From: Anaerolineales bacterium
GTDB taxonomy: Bacteria; Chloroflexota; Anaerolineae; Anaerolineales; Villigracilaceae
Assembly (NCBI GenBank): GCA_919902735.1
Contig: CAKKRM010000171.1
Span: 1-41,396 of the forward strand
Length of the DNA stretch: 41,396 bases
Direction: 5' to 3'
The first letter of the stretch is position 1. Each line of letters starts with the position of its first letter. Positions 1 through 7,114 of the stretch are shown one piece after another. Below the pieces are notes generated by a model, which saw only the letters and a program-made list of their open reading frames with translations, was not told the DNA's origin and made no database searches. The position numbers and the translations under genes are program-made.

Positions 1-658
1 CAATGTGTTCCTTGGCGGCGCGCACCATGTCTTCATACGTTCCCTGCGTGTGGCTCGCCTTGACCTTCGACGGCTTGACATTTATTTTTTGCGCGGCGGG
101 CAAAGGCTCATGAATTCGCGCGGCAATCGAATCAAGTTTACCTTCGGCGGCTTGCGCATCGCCATCCAAAACATTTGCGATGAGGAAAATGGTGCGGCGC
201 GCGTGATCGAATGCGACGATGGTATCGGCGAGCAAATAAATTCCATCGGGGATCGAAGAACGCTTCATTTTCTCGCTGAGAGTTGGTTCAAAAAATCTGA
301 CAGATTCGTATCCGAGGTAGCCCACCAACCCACCCGTAAAGCGCGGCGCGTTCGGCAGGCGGATAGCGGGAAAGCGATCCATCTCGGCTTGCAGAAAACG
401 GGTCGGGTCGCCTTCGTAGTGCGTGATGCGTGTTCCGTGTTCGTCATTGATTTCGATTTCATTGTCGCGCAGAATATATTCCGCTCTTGGCTGGACTCCG
501 ATGAACGAGTAACGCGCAATCCGTTCGCCGCCTTCGACAGATTCCAGCAAGAACGACGCGCCGTCGCCGCGCAGTTTGAGATACAGGCTGACGGGAGTCT
601 CTAAATCTGCGGATACCTCGCGGATGATGGTTTGGACTTGGGTTGATTCGAGCAGCAT
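1..658 (-). CDS. trpE: Anthranilate synthase component I (5' part, runs off the window)
   Basis: TrpE converts chorismate to anthranilate with the amidotransferase subunit TrpG, the first committed step of tryptophan synthesis. The minus strand reads openly from an ATG at 658-656 to the window edge. The N-terminus begins MLLESTQVQTIIREVSADLE, followed by a typical TrpE N-terminal domain: VSLYLKLRGD, FLLESVEGGERIARYSFIG, then a GGLVGYLGYE motif near residue 125. The LLES and SFIG segments are the usual feedback tryptophan-binding region. The catalytic chorismate-binding domain lies outside the window, so about 219 residues of a roughly 500-residue protein are visible. The start is preceded by AGGAGAAAACC, a good ribosome binding site. 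A tryptophan T-box leader and a strong promoter lie upstream, which supports the call independently. The plus-strand open frame here is a shadow. Confidence 0.93.
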   Translation of the reverse strand, partial: MLLESTQVQTIIREVSADLETPVSLYLKLRGDGASFLLESVEGGERIARYSFIGVQPRAEYILRDNEIEINDEHGTRITHYEGDPTRFLQAEMDRFPAIRLPNAPRFTGGLVGYLGYESVRFFEPTLSEKMKRSSIPDGIYLLADTIVAFDHARRTIFLIANVLDGDAQAAEGKLDSIAARIHEPLPAAQKINVKPSKVKASHTQGTYEDMVRAAKEHI

Positions 659-682
659 AGGTTTTCTCCTTGTTAAGTGCAT

Positions 683-761
683 GTCATTCTGAGCGTAGCG
701 AAGAATCTCTATGGCAATGAGAGAGACTCTTCGGTCGCAACGAACGCTCCCTCAGAGTGAC
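683..761. repeat. Palindromic repeat, GTCATTCTGAGCG family
   Basis: The left arm reads GTCATTCTGAGCGTAGCGAA and the right arm is its degraded inverse complement, ending CTCAGAGTGAC. It sits in the trpE leader between the T-box terminator and the ribosome binding site, so it would fold in the mRNA just upstream of translation. The same sequence family recurs at about 9775-9842 and 16003-16072. Confidence 0.7.
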
Positions 762-767
762 ACAATA

Positions 768-1150
<383 letters not shown>

Positions 1151-1162
1151 TTATTGGGCGGT

Positions 1163-1191
1163 ATTCTATGACGGAGGGAGGGATGTGTCAA
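1163..1191 (-). promoter_or_regulatory. Sigma70-type promoter for the T-box/trpE transcript
   Basis: On the minus strand TTGACA (1191-1186) and TAGAAT (1168-1163) are 17 nt apart. Transcription would start near 1156, a few bases before the T-box Stem I. Confidence 0.75.
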
Positions 1192-1201
1192 GGATGAAAT
1201 C

Positions 1202-2197
1202 CTACTTCCAACCACGGACACTATTAGCAATCCGAATATATTCAGCATGTGGGCGATCTGAAACAGCAGGAGGAAGAATTATTATAGGTCGCAAGTCTTG
1301 AGAGAATTTCGCTAAGCCATCAGATATCCTTTGGTTTTGCAATTCAGAAACACGGTTGCGACTTATTTGAATTGAATAATCCTCTACTATTGTAATTAGC
1401 GATTGATCGTAAGCCTTATGATGCAAAGCGCATAACGCAATCCCGTTTCGGGTTTCATCTGTGCCATTATCATGATTAACGGGAATGATGTGAGCAGCTT
1501 CTACTAATTTAAGCTGTATTCCACAAACAGCACAGTGAAAACTATAAGCTGTCAATACACGCTTTCGAAAACCCACATCTCGCAATTTCTTACTCACAGA
1601 AACAACTGTTGTTTTTCTTGCAACATTCTGAATTTGAATATCTGCAATATTAATTTCTGGGTTTTGAGCAACTTCACTCAAAACAGATATATCTCTTGTA
1701 GACTGTCCAAAATCGTGCAAGGGTTCTAAACTTTGCAAATAATCAACAAAGAAATCAGGGCGAAAAGCAATTGCAACCTCTTTATTACCCTTATCACATG
1801 GTTCAAACCCATTCACATAGGCTTTTCGCAAGGCGTCTTCTCTAATTTGCATAGAAGGGGAAGAGCCTAATCTGCCAAGATGCTTTCTTACATCAAAACC
1901 AGCAAATACATCTGCTTCTTTCCAATAACCAAGAATTAAGGTTTTGCCACCCTGCAAGGGTTCAAATTTATCAACGCCTGTAATCTGAATCCGATATTCA
2001 TCTTTTGGGCGTGCTTTTCCGCCGCCATGCGTCAAGTGCCAAATGTAAATTTTGACGCGATAGCTCTCGCTGTCACGATAAACTTGCAAGTAAAAAGGAT
2101 GCTGCTTAATATCTTCTAGATAAGCAACATTCCAGCCTGAGTCATTTACTGCGCTTACTATTTTTTCGAGTAGGTCGTACTTGTTGTGTCGTCCCAT
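1202..2197 (-). CDS. HNH restriction endonuclease (partner of the adjacent methyltransferase)
   Basis: This 331-residue protein is probably the nuclease of a type II restriction-modification system. The C-terminal HNH domain shows CAVC (C222, C225), EAAHIIPV (H236), N251 in RNGIALC, and the HH pair 259-260. This is the Cys-paired HNH arrangement used to bind a structural zinc and a catalytic metal. The N-terminal 170 residues contain segments such as WHLTHGGGKARPKDEYRIQI and LGSSPSMQIRE, which I recognise as recurring in HNH proteins encoded beside methyltransferases. They are presumably the target-recognition part. The start is preceded by GAGGGAGAGTC and overlaps the end of the methyltransferase gene by 56 bp, so the two are co-transcribed. 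The gene is visibly more AT-rich than the region beyond 4,300, which suggests horizontal acquisition. The recognition sequence cannot be read from the protein. Confidence 0.85.
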   Translation of the reverse strand: MGRHNKYDLLEKIVSAVNDSGWNVAYLEDIKQHPFYLQVYRDSESYRVKIYIWHLTHGGGKARPKDEYRIQITGVDKFEPLQGGKTLILGYWKEADVFAGFDVRKHLGRLGSSPSMQIREDALRKAYVNGFEPCDKGNKEVAIAFRPDFFVDYLQSLEPLHDFGQSTRDISVLSEVAQNPEINIADIQIQNVARKTTVVSVSKKLRDVGFRKRVLTAYSFHCAVCGIQLKLVEAAHIIPVNHDNGTDETRNGIALCALHHKAYDQSLITIVEDYSIQISRNRVSELQNQRISDGLAKFSQDLRPIIILPPAVSDRPHAEYIRIANSVRGWK

Positions 2198-3122
2198 GAC
2201 TCTCCCTCACAGCAAAAAGATCATTAACTTCTTGAAAACGATAGACGCTGCCTTGCAAATATGTAGAATCAAGTTCAAAAGCAAGCCACTTACGCATTAA
2301 AAGCTCCGCTGCCTGTCCTGTCGTATTAGAACCTGCAAACGGGTCTAATACAATATCGCTCTTATCTGTTAGAAATTCTATAAAGAATTTCGGGAAATCA
2401 AGTGGAAATCTAGCAGGATGTGGTTTTATGCCTGCTTCAATACAACGCCGCATATAAGCACTATTAGATTCAGTGTTTGCAAGTGTCAACAAGTTAGGCG
2501 GAATTGCGCCGTTATTATCTTTTTGAAACTTCGTAGAAATATCATGTCCGCTGGGTCGCATTTTTGCCTTATAACCATTCTCTAAAAGATTTTTCATGCT
2601 GTCAGAATATGGTTTAAGAACATTTCTATTATTTGCTTTTGGATTTTCAGTAACAGATAACCACCAAACGACGTTTACAGAATCCTTTACGCGAATTCGA
2701 CGAATATTTACCCACTCGGCTGGAGCAGGAAGCCGTGAAGGATTGTAATGATAAAAATCTTGTGCAAGAAAAAATCCTAATTCTTTGCACAATCTTACTA
2801 AAAGTTCAAATTGATAGATAGCCCGAACAGGATAGCCTGGAAGATAAGCGCCACCTAAATCAAGAACAAAAGACCCATCATCTTTTAAAACTCTCTTGAA
2901 TTCTTTGGCAAACTCTAAAAACCATTCAACATATTCTTCTGCGCTTTTATTTCCGTATTCTTTTTTACGCGTTAAGGCAAATGGAGGAGAGGTCAAAATT
3001 AGGTTTATGCTTTTTTCAGGCACATTCTTAAGTAAGGCCAAGCTGTCACCCAAATATGCTTCTCCATATTTGGTTTTGTAATAAGGATCAATAAGTTTGG
3101 AATTCGCGTCTTTAATTTTCAC
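2142..3122 (-). CDS. Site-specific DNA methyltransferase, probably N4-cytosine type
   Basis: This S-adenosylmethionine-dependent DNA methyltransferase should protect host DNA from the HNH nuclease. Catalytic motif IV is near the N-terminus as TSPPF, and the AdoMet-binding motif I, DPFAGSNTTGQ, comes near the C-terminus. This is the beta-class order. An SPP(F/Y/W) motif is typical of N4-cytosine methyltransferases, whereas adenine enzymes usually carry DPPY. The open frame extends to an ATG at 3269, but that extension includes a repeat copy and a hydrophobic stretch not expected in this family. I therefore prefer the GTG at 3122 (about 326 residues, starting VKIKDANSKLIDPYY), although no clear ribosome binding site supports it. 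The protein then begins just before the KYGEAYLGDSLALLK motif that opens these enzymes. The 3' end overlaps the nuclease gene. Confidence 0.83.
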   Translation of the reverse strand: MKIKDANSKLIDPYYKTKYGEAYLGDSLALLKNVPEKSINLILTSPPFALTRKKEYGNKSAEEYVEWFLEFAKEFKRVLKDDGSFVLDLGGAYLPGYPVRAIYQFELLVRLCKELGFFLAQDFYHYNPSRLPAPAEWVNIRRIRVKDSVNVVWWLSVTENPKANNRNVLKPYSDSMKNLLENGYKAKMRPSGHDISTKFQKDNNGAIPPNLLTLANTESNSAYMRRCIEAGIKPHPARFPLDFPKFFIEFLTDKSDIVLDPFAGSNTTGQAAELLMRKWLAFELDSTYLQGSVYRFQEVNDLFAVRESHGTTQQVRPTRKNSKRSK

Positions 3123-3182
3123 AGTAAAAATTGTAACATACGAACCTAGAATACAACCAAACAGAAATAACACTAAAACCTG

Positions 3183-3226
3183 ACATGTCTTCGCGAAAGG
3201 CTTGCGTTGCGAGTCGCATGTCTGCG
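3183..3226. repeat. 44-bp direct repeat, copy 1 (left flank of toxin-antitoxin module)
   Basis: The copy begins ACATGTCTTCGCGAAAGG and ends GTCGCATGTCTGCG. A second copy at 3979-4022 in the same orientation differs at about two positions. Each copy is partly self-complementary at its ends (ACATG and CATGT). Confidence 0.85.
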
Positions 3227-3235
3227 CGAGGGGAG

Positions 3236-3670
3236 TTATATTTCTACATCCCCAATCCAGACCGCCCAATCTACGGCTTTTGCCAGCGGTGCATCAGCAG
3301 TGATTAAGGGCAAACCAAGTTTTTGCGCAAGCACAGCATAACAGGCATCATAGGCAGTCAAGTTCCTCTCGCTTGCCAGTTGCAAAGCATCTTCAATCAA
3401 TTCCAAGGTTGACGTGGTTTTTAGCGCCAGTTTCCCCAAGTCTTTTATATCCGCCAGTGAGTCTTCCAGCGGACGGTCAAATCGGCGGGTGTATTTCAGT
3501 AGAATATTGGCGCATTCAATATAAAATAAATCGGGGACATGGATTTCCGCTTGTGGGTCTTCGCTAAGCTTTACAAATAGCCTTTGAACTTTATCAGAAA
3601 ATTCTTCCTCAATGAACAACTTAATGCCAACACTGGCATCCATCACACATCGCAGGACAACCTCTGTCAT
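3236..3670 (-). CDS. vapC: PIN-domain ribonuclease toxin (VapC-like)
   Basis: This 144-residue protein has the four acidic residues of a PIN nuclease: D11 in VMDASVGIK, E52 in FYIECANIL, D108 in AYDACY and D126 in TADAPL. PIN toxins of this kind cleave RNA, often tRNA or rRNA, when freed from their antitoxin. The start ATG overlaps the stop codon of the upstream antitoxin gene (ATGA), the usual coupling in vapBC operons. The length is typical. The whole operon lies between two 44-bp direct repeats. Its RNA target cannot be inferred from sequence. Confidence 0.9.
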   Translation of the reverse strand: MTEVVLRCVMDASVGIKLFIEEEFSDKVQRLFVKLSEDPQAEIHVPDLFYIECANILLKYTRRFDRPLEDSLADIKDLGKLALKTTSTLELIEDALQLASERNLTAYDACYAVLAQKLGLPLITADAPLAKAVDWAVWIGDVEI

Positions 3671-3909
3671 CGTCCACGGTCCTCACGCAATAATTCAAGA
3701 GAGGAAGGCGCATTTTTAGGAGCTTTAAAGCGTCTACGCTGAATGGAAGTCAGGATTTTGGCTTGTTTTTTTCTTCGTTCTTCATCTTCAATGGCTTGGG
3801 CAAGCATGGTAATCACTTGCGCGCTCAAAGAACGATTCCTCGAATGGGCTAATTGTTGAAGCCGTTCATAAAGATCGTCAGGCACACTGCGGACGTGTAA
3901 AGTGTTCAT
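3667..3909 (-). CDS. Ribbon-helix-helix antitoxin (FitA/VapB-like)
   Basis: This 80-residue protein begins MNTLHVRSVPDDLYERLQQL, a ribbon-helix-helix DNA-binding fold: a beta strand (TLHVRSV) followed by two helices containing SRNRSLSAQVITML. The basic C-terminal part (RRRFKAPKNAP) is the expected toxin-binding tail. The open frame reaches 3972, but I chose the ATG at 3909 because GAAAGGAAAAAAACT gives a good ribosome binding site and the promoter and operator lie immediately upstream. The antitoxin should neutralise the PIN toxin and repress its own promoter through the 17-bp palindrome overlapping the -35 box. Confidence 0.87.
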   Translation of the reverse strand: MNTLHVRSVPDDLYERLQQLAHSRNRSLSAQVITMLAQAIEDEERRKKQAKILTSIQRRRFKAPKNAPSSLELLREDRGR

Positions 3910-3931
3910 AGTTTTTTTCCTTTCTATGAAA

Positions 3932-3960
3932 ATTATAGCACGAGCGGTTGCACTGTGCAA
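3932..3960 (-). promoter_or_regulatory. Promoter of the toxin-antitoxin operon
   Basis: On the minus strand TTGCAC (3960-3955) and TATAAT (3937-3932) are separated by 17 nt. This is a near-consensus promoter placed just upstream of the antitoxin ribosome binding site. Confidence 0.8.
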
Positions 3961-3962
3961 CC
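3946..3962. promoter_or_regulatory. Palindromic operator of the toxin-antitoxin operon
   Basis: GGTTGCACTGTGCAACC is a perfect 17-bp palindrome with a single central base. It overlaps the -35 hexamer, so a bound antitoxin dimer or toxin-antitoxin complex would block RNA polymerase. The role is inferred from position and symmetry. Confidence 0.7.
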
Positions 3963-3978
3963 AGAAAAACACGACGAC

Positions 3979-4022
3979 ACATGCCTTCGCGAAAGGCTTG
4001 CGTTGCGAGTCGCATGTCCGCG
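3979..4022. repeat. 44-bp direct repeat, copy 2 (right flank of toxin-antitoxin module)
   Basis: The copy begins ACATGCCTTCGCGAAAGG and ends GTCGCATGTCCGCG. It matches the copy at 3183-3226 at about 42 of 44 positions. The two copies are 796 bp apart and enclose exactly the toxin-antitoxin operon. Confidence 0.85.
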
Positions 4023-4179
4023 TGAAGAAAACGCTGCGGGACGCTACGCAGTCCCTGCCTCAGACATGAAAGCCCTTCGGGCTGGCGCGACTAGTCCGCT
4101 TTAGCGAACTTCCACGAACTGCCCACAGGGGGGCTGTGCCAGGCAGGGCTTTAGTCCGACGGAATAAGGGAAACCACAT
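4023..4179. other. Intergenic stretch without a recognisable gene
   Basis: No convincing reading frame is present. The stretch holds short GC-rich inverted pieces (for example AGCCCTTCGGGCT near 4070) but no feature I can name. Confidence 0.4.
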
Positions 4180-4317
4180 GGGCGTGTTTCAAATGAGTTG
4201 AAGGTATGGAACGTCCCGACACTTGCGCCGCGCGCCAGTGCGGTGAGGTTTTCTCGAAGACTTTGGCCGTTTTCCGAACCTTCGGTACGGTTGTTTCAAC
4301 TGAAATGAAACACACCC
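4180..4317. repeat. Imperfect 23-bp inverted repeats upstream of the MarR gene
   Basis: The left arm (4180-4202) reads GGGCGTGTTTCAAATGAGTTGAA. Its inverse complement matches the right arm at 4295-4317, ending ATGAAACACACCC, at about 19 of 23 positions. The arms are about 92 bp apart. They could be two operator half-sites or the ends of a small mobile element. Confidence 0.55.
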
Positions 4318-4334
4318 AAATCACATAGTTGGCA

Positions 4335-4363
4335 TTGACAAATCCCCATAATACGTGTATATA
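4335..4363 (+). promoter_or_regulatory. Promoter of the marR gene
   Basis: TTGACA (4335-4340) and TATATA (4358-4363) are 17 nt apart. The ATG at 4372 is only 8 nt downstream of the -10 box, so the predicted transcript has almost no 5' leader. Confidence 0.75.
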
Positions 4364-4366
4364 CAC
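4355..4366. promoter_or_regulatory. Candidate MarR operator overlapping the -10 box
   Basis: GTGTATATACAC is a perfect 12-bp palindrome covering the -10 hexamer. MarR dimers commonly bind short palindromes in their own promoters, so autorepression is likely but inferred. Confidence 0.5.
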
Positions 4367-4371
4367 TCATT

Positions 4372-4839
4372 ATGTTCAAAGAGATGCCCAAGGAAAGCCT
4401 TTACGAATTTGTCCGCCAGGCGGTGCCCTGTGTTGGCTTCAATACCCGCCGCGCCACCCGCCTCATCACACAATACTATGACAAAGCGCTGGCTCCCTCT
4501 GGGTTGCGGTCCACGCAATATTCCCTGCTCAGCTCGTTATCCATGATGGATGAAGCCTCCATGCAAGAGCTGGCATTTGTGCTGGCGATGGATCGGACAA
4601 CGCTCACCCGTAATTTAAGTCCGCTGTTGAAGAAGGGACTGATCAAGGTCTCGGTGGGAAACGACCGCCGTGCGCGTCCGTTGCAAATCACGCCCAAGGG
4701 ACAGTCCGCGCTGGAGAAGGCGCTCCCGTACTGGCAAAAGGCGCAGTCCAATATCGTGGATACATTGGGCGCTGATAAGTGGGATTCTATGATGCGCGGG
4801 CTTCATCAAATTTCGATGATCGTGGAAGAAACGGTCTAA
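4372..4839 (+). CDS. MarR-family transcriptional regulator
   Basis: This 155-residue protein has the winged helix-turn-helix layout of MarR regulators. An N-terminal dimerisation helix is followed by ALAPSGLRSTQYSLLSSLSM, then the recognition region MQELAFVLAMDRTTLTRNLS, and the wing with NDRRARPLQITPKG. MarR proteins usually repress neighbouring genes until a small, often aromatic or halogenated, ligand binds. Two dehalogenase-like hydrolases follow immediately in the same direction, and a palindrome overlaps the promoter, so local control of those genes is the simplest reading. There is no Shine-Dalgarno sequence before the ATG at 4372, consistent with a leaderless message. A second in-frame ATG at 4384 is possible. 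The ligand is unknown. Confidence 0.88.
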   Translation: MFKEMPKESLYEFVRQAVPCVGFNTRRATRLITQYYDKALAPSGLRSTQYSLLSSLSMMDEASMQELAFVLAMDRTTLTRNLSPLLKKGLIKVSVGNDRRARPLQITPKGQSALEKALPYWQKAQSNIVDTLGADKWDSMMRGLHQISMIVEETV

Positions 4840-4840
4840 T

Positions 4841-4881
4841 TCGTCATTGCCAGCGAGCGGTAGCAAGCGAAGCAATGACGA
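4841..4881. repeat. Palindromic repeat, GTCATTGCGAG family
   Basis: TCGTCATTGC and GCAATGACGA are perfect inverted arms around CGAGC and GAAGC pieces. It lies between marR and the first hydrolase gene and could form a hairpin in the transcript. Related copies are at 9927-10015 and inside the gene at 10379-12466. Confidence 0.65.
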
Positions 4882-4903
4882 AGATAAAAATCGAGGAGAA
4901 AAA

Positions 4904-5785
4904 ATGACAAACAAAGCAAGACCCAACTGGCTGGACGAAAACGAATATCCCTTCAAGGATCATTATTTTTCAACACCCTACGGGGATATGCATTACGTGG
5001 ATGAAGGAACAGGAGACCCGATTGTCTTTGTGCATGGAAATCTCTCCTGGTCATTTGAAGCAAGGAACGTGATCAAAGCCCTGTCGGGGCAGTATCGCTG
5101 CATTGCGGTGGATTATCTCGGTTTGGGGCTTTCTGACAAACCAGCGGATTATTCTTATCTGCCAGAAGACCTCGCAAAACATTTGGAAGCCCTGCTGGAA
5201 TCCCTTAACCTGCAACGGATCACCATGGTCGTTGCCGATTGGGGCGGTCCCATTGGATTATCCTACGCCATTCGCCACCCCGAAAAAATAAAATCCATTG
5301 TAATCACGAATAGTTGGCTATGGTCGCTTAAGAAAGAACTTTATTACCAGGCGTTCAGTGGATTTATGGGAGGGCCTGTTGGCCGCTGGTTGAACGCGGA
5401 GAAAAACTTTTTTGCCAAAAATATGGGGCTCCTACTTGGTGATAAATCCAAACTCACCCCGAATATCCACAAACACTACGTTGAGCAATTCCCCACGCCC
5501 GCGGAACGAAAAAGTACCTGGGTATTTCCTGAGCAGATCATTGGCGCTTCCGACTGGCTCGAATCGATGTGGAATCAACGGCATGTTCTCAACGACAAGA
5601 TTGCCCTGATTGCCTGGGGCGAAAAAGACATCGCCATGAGAGCGCCTCAGTTGCAAACCTGGATGAGGGAGTTCCCAAAAGCCAGAGTGATGCGTTTCCC
5701 CAACTCGGCGCATTATATTGTTGAGGAAAATCCCGCCGAACTGGCTGAGGCGATCAAAAATCTGAACAGTAATCAGTCGAAATAA
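4904..5785 (+). CDS. Haloalkane dehalogenase-like alpha/beta hydrolase, copy 1
   Basis: This 293-residue alpha/beta hydrolase has the nucleophile motif ADWGGPIG with D112. In haloalkane dehalogenases an Asp nucleophile followed by Trp replaces the usual Ser of hydrolases and displaces the halide. The oxyanion motif VHGNLSW (H44-N46) keeps the Asn, and the Trp after the nucleophile is the second likely halide contact. The catalytic His is H270 in NSAHYIVEE, and GEKD supplies a candidate acid. The start at 4904 has TCGAGGAGAAAA upstream; an earlier in-frame ATG at 4847 falls inside a repeat and is unlikely. The gene follows marR directly and is a tandem duplicate of the next gene, at roughly three-quarters identity by eye. 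Substrate is not predictable; an epoxide or ester hydrolase role is possible. Confidence 0.85.
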   Translation: MTNKARPNWLDENEYPFKDHYFSTPYGDMHYVDEGTGDPIVFVHGNLSWSFEARNVIKALSGQYRCIAVDYLGLGLSDKPADYSYLPEDLAKHLEALLESLNLQRITMVVADWGGPIGLSYAIRHPEKIKSIVITNSWLWSLKKELYYQAFSGFMGGPVGRWLNAEKNFFAKNMGLLLGDKSKLTPNIHKHYVEQFPTPAERKSTWVFPEQIIGASDWLESMWNQRHVLNDKIALIAWGEKDIAMRAPQLQTWMREFPKARVMRFPNSAHYIVEENPAELAEAIKNLNSNQSK

Positions 5786-5799
5786 AATCAGGAGCAGAC

Positions 5800-6666
5800 A
5801 TGAAAAACCGAACAAGGCCAGTCTGGCTGGACGAAAACGAATACCCTTTCACATCTCATTATTTTTCCACGCCGTATGGAGACATGCATTATATTGATGA
5901 AGGAAGCGGCGACCCGATTATCTTTATCCCTGGGAACCCTTCCTGGTCGTTTGAATCAAGGGAAATGATCAAAGCCCTTTCTGGGAAGTATCGTTGCATT
6001 GCCGTGGATCACATTGGGTTTGGGTTGTCCGATAAACCCTCAGATTTTTCCTACCTGCCGCAAGACCAAGCGAAGAATCTGGAAGCCCTGCTGGAATCCC
6101 TCAACCTGGAGCGGATCACTTTCGTCGTCGGCGATTGGGGCGGCCCCATTGGCTTATCCTACGCCATTCGGCATCTCGAAAAAATAAAATCCATTGTTGT
6201 CACGAATACCTGGTTGTGGTCTGTGAAGAACGATCTGTACTACGCGGCATACAGCGCAATTGTGGGGGGGTCCCTTGGGCGCTGGCTGATCCGAACGCAA
6301 AACTTTTTCGCCAAAAAAGTTGTTTACGCGGCATTTGGGGATAAATCAAAACTTACCCCACACATCCACAAGCACTATATTGAGCAGTTCCCCAACCCTG
6401 AAGATCGAAAAGGCAATTGGGTTTTCCCAGCGCAGGTTACAGGCGCTTCTGATTGGTTGGAATCGCTGTGGAATCAACGGCAGGTTTTAAACGATAAAAT
6501 TGCCGTCATTGCCTGGGGTGGGAAGGATATTGCGTTTCGAGAGAAAGAACTGCAAACATGGATCAAGGCTTTTCCAAAAGCCAGGGTGCTGCGTTTTCCA
6601 AACTCAGGGCATTTCATTCCTGAAGAAAACCCCACCGAACTGGCAGAGGCAATCCGAAATATTTAG
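5800..6666 (+). CDS. Haloalkane dehalogenase-like alpha/beta hydrolase, copy 2
   Basis: This 288-residue paralogue of the preceding gene starts 14 bp after it, with TCAGGAGCAGAC as ribosome binding site, so the two are co-transcribed. The nucleophile D112 lies in VGDWGGPIG and the catalytic His in NSGHFIPEENP. The oxyanion motif reads IPGNPSW, so the His of the nearly universal HG motif is Pro (position 44) while the Asn is kept. Both copies share long identical runs in the N-terminal 30 residues and around YLP and LEALLESLNL. They differ most in the cap region around residues 160-190 (for example MGGPVGRWLNAEKN versus VGGSLGRWLIRTQN), which usually sets substrate choice. This suggests duplication with divergence of specificity. 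Confidence 0.84.
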   Translation: MKNRTRPVWLDENEYPFTSHYFSTPYGDMHYIDEGSGDPIIFIPGNPSWSFESREMIKALSGKYRCIAVDHIGFGLSDKPSDFSYLPQDQAKNLEALLESLNLERITFVVGDWGGPIGLSYAIRHLEKIKSIVVTNTWLWSVKNDLYYAAYSAIVGGSLGRWLIRTQNFFAKKVVYAAFGDKSKLTPHIHKHYIEQFPNPEDRKGNWVFPAQVTGASDWLESLWNQRQVLNDKIAVIAWGGKDIAFREKELQTWIKAFPKARVLRFPNSGHFIPEENPTELAEAIRNI

Positions 6667-6759
6667 TGAAGCGCTTGTTAAGCCGCTTCTTGTAAAAATA
6701 ACCATGAGCGCAAAGACATTCCACATTTTGCGAAAGCGCCAGCCAGAAAGAAAGCGGCC

Positions 6760-7026
6760 ATGAAAAACGAGACGCACCCAAGCAATGTTTTCAAGATGGA
6801 AAATTGCCGGGCCAGGGTAAGGGGCATAAGCGAACTGGTTGATTGCCTTACGCCAAAACAGGCTCCATTTTGTGATTGCTCCATATCTTTCGGAAGTATT
6901 TATTTTTGCGAACATCCCTGCCGAAATGAAATCATCGAGAATACGCGGAAATTGCAAAGCAAATCCACTTCCCTGTCGGTTATTTCGCAATCTGAAAATC
7001 AGGAATCGGACAATACAGATTTATGA
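6760..7026 (+). CDS. Small cysteine-rich protein of unknown function
   Basis: This 88-residue frame starts after GAAAGAAAGCGGCC. The central part, with ENCRARVRGISELVDC, FCDCSISFG and FCEHPCRNEI, has evenly placed cysteines and an amphipathic look typical of a folded protein rather than a shadow frame. The C-terminus is Ser/Asn-rich and probably disordered. It could bind a metal through its Cys and His residues, but I do not recognise a named family. It follows the hydrolase pair by 93 bp and may share their transcript. Overlapping frames in other registers look less protein-like. Confidence 0.55.
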   Translation: MKNETHPSNVFKMENCRARVRGISELVDCLTPKQAPFCDCSISFGSIYFCEHPCRNEIIENTRKLQSKSTSLSVISQSENQESDNTDL

Positions 7027-7114
7027 ATATTCTGCGGCCTGGTTGGCGAACGCGTTATTGCATAAGAAGCGACTGAAGCCGCCACTACGAAACCCTTTTG
7101 GAGTCTGCTGATTC

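Noticed and set aside
5-604. Long plus-strand open frame (199 codons)
   Set aside because: It runs antisense to trpE, whose minus-strand protein matches the family and is supported by a T-box, promoter and ribosome binding site.
3123-3269. N-terminal extension of the DNA methyltransferase with a hydrophobic stretch
   Set aside because: It includes a copy of the 44-bp repeat and would give a membrane-like segment unknown in this family. The GTG at 3122 is a better start.
3910-3972. Earlier start for the antitoxin gene
   Set aside because: The extension covers the promoter and operator of the operon, and the ATG at 3909 has a good ribosome binding site.
6604-7111. Other open frames (minus 6604-6990, plus 6839-7111)
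   Set aside because: They overlap the small Cys-rich frame and lack evenly spaced motifs. Codon use and composition favour the frame at 6760-7026.
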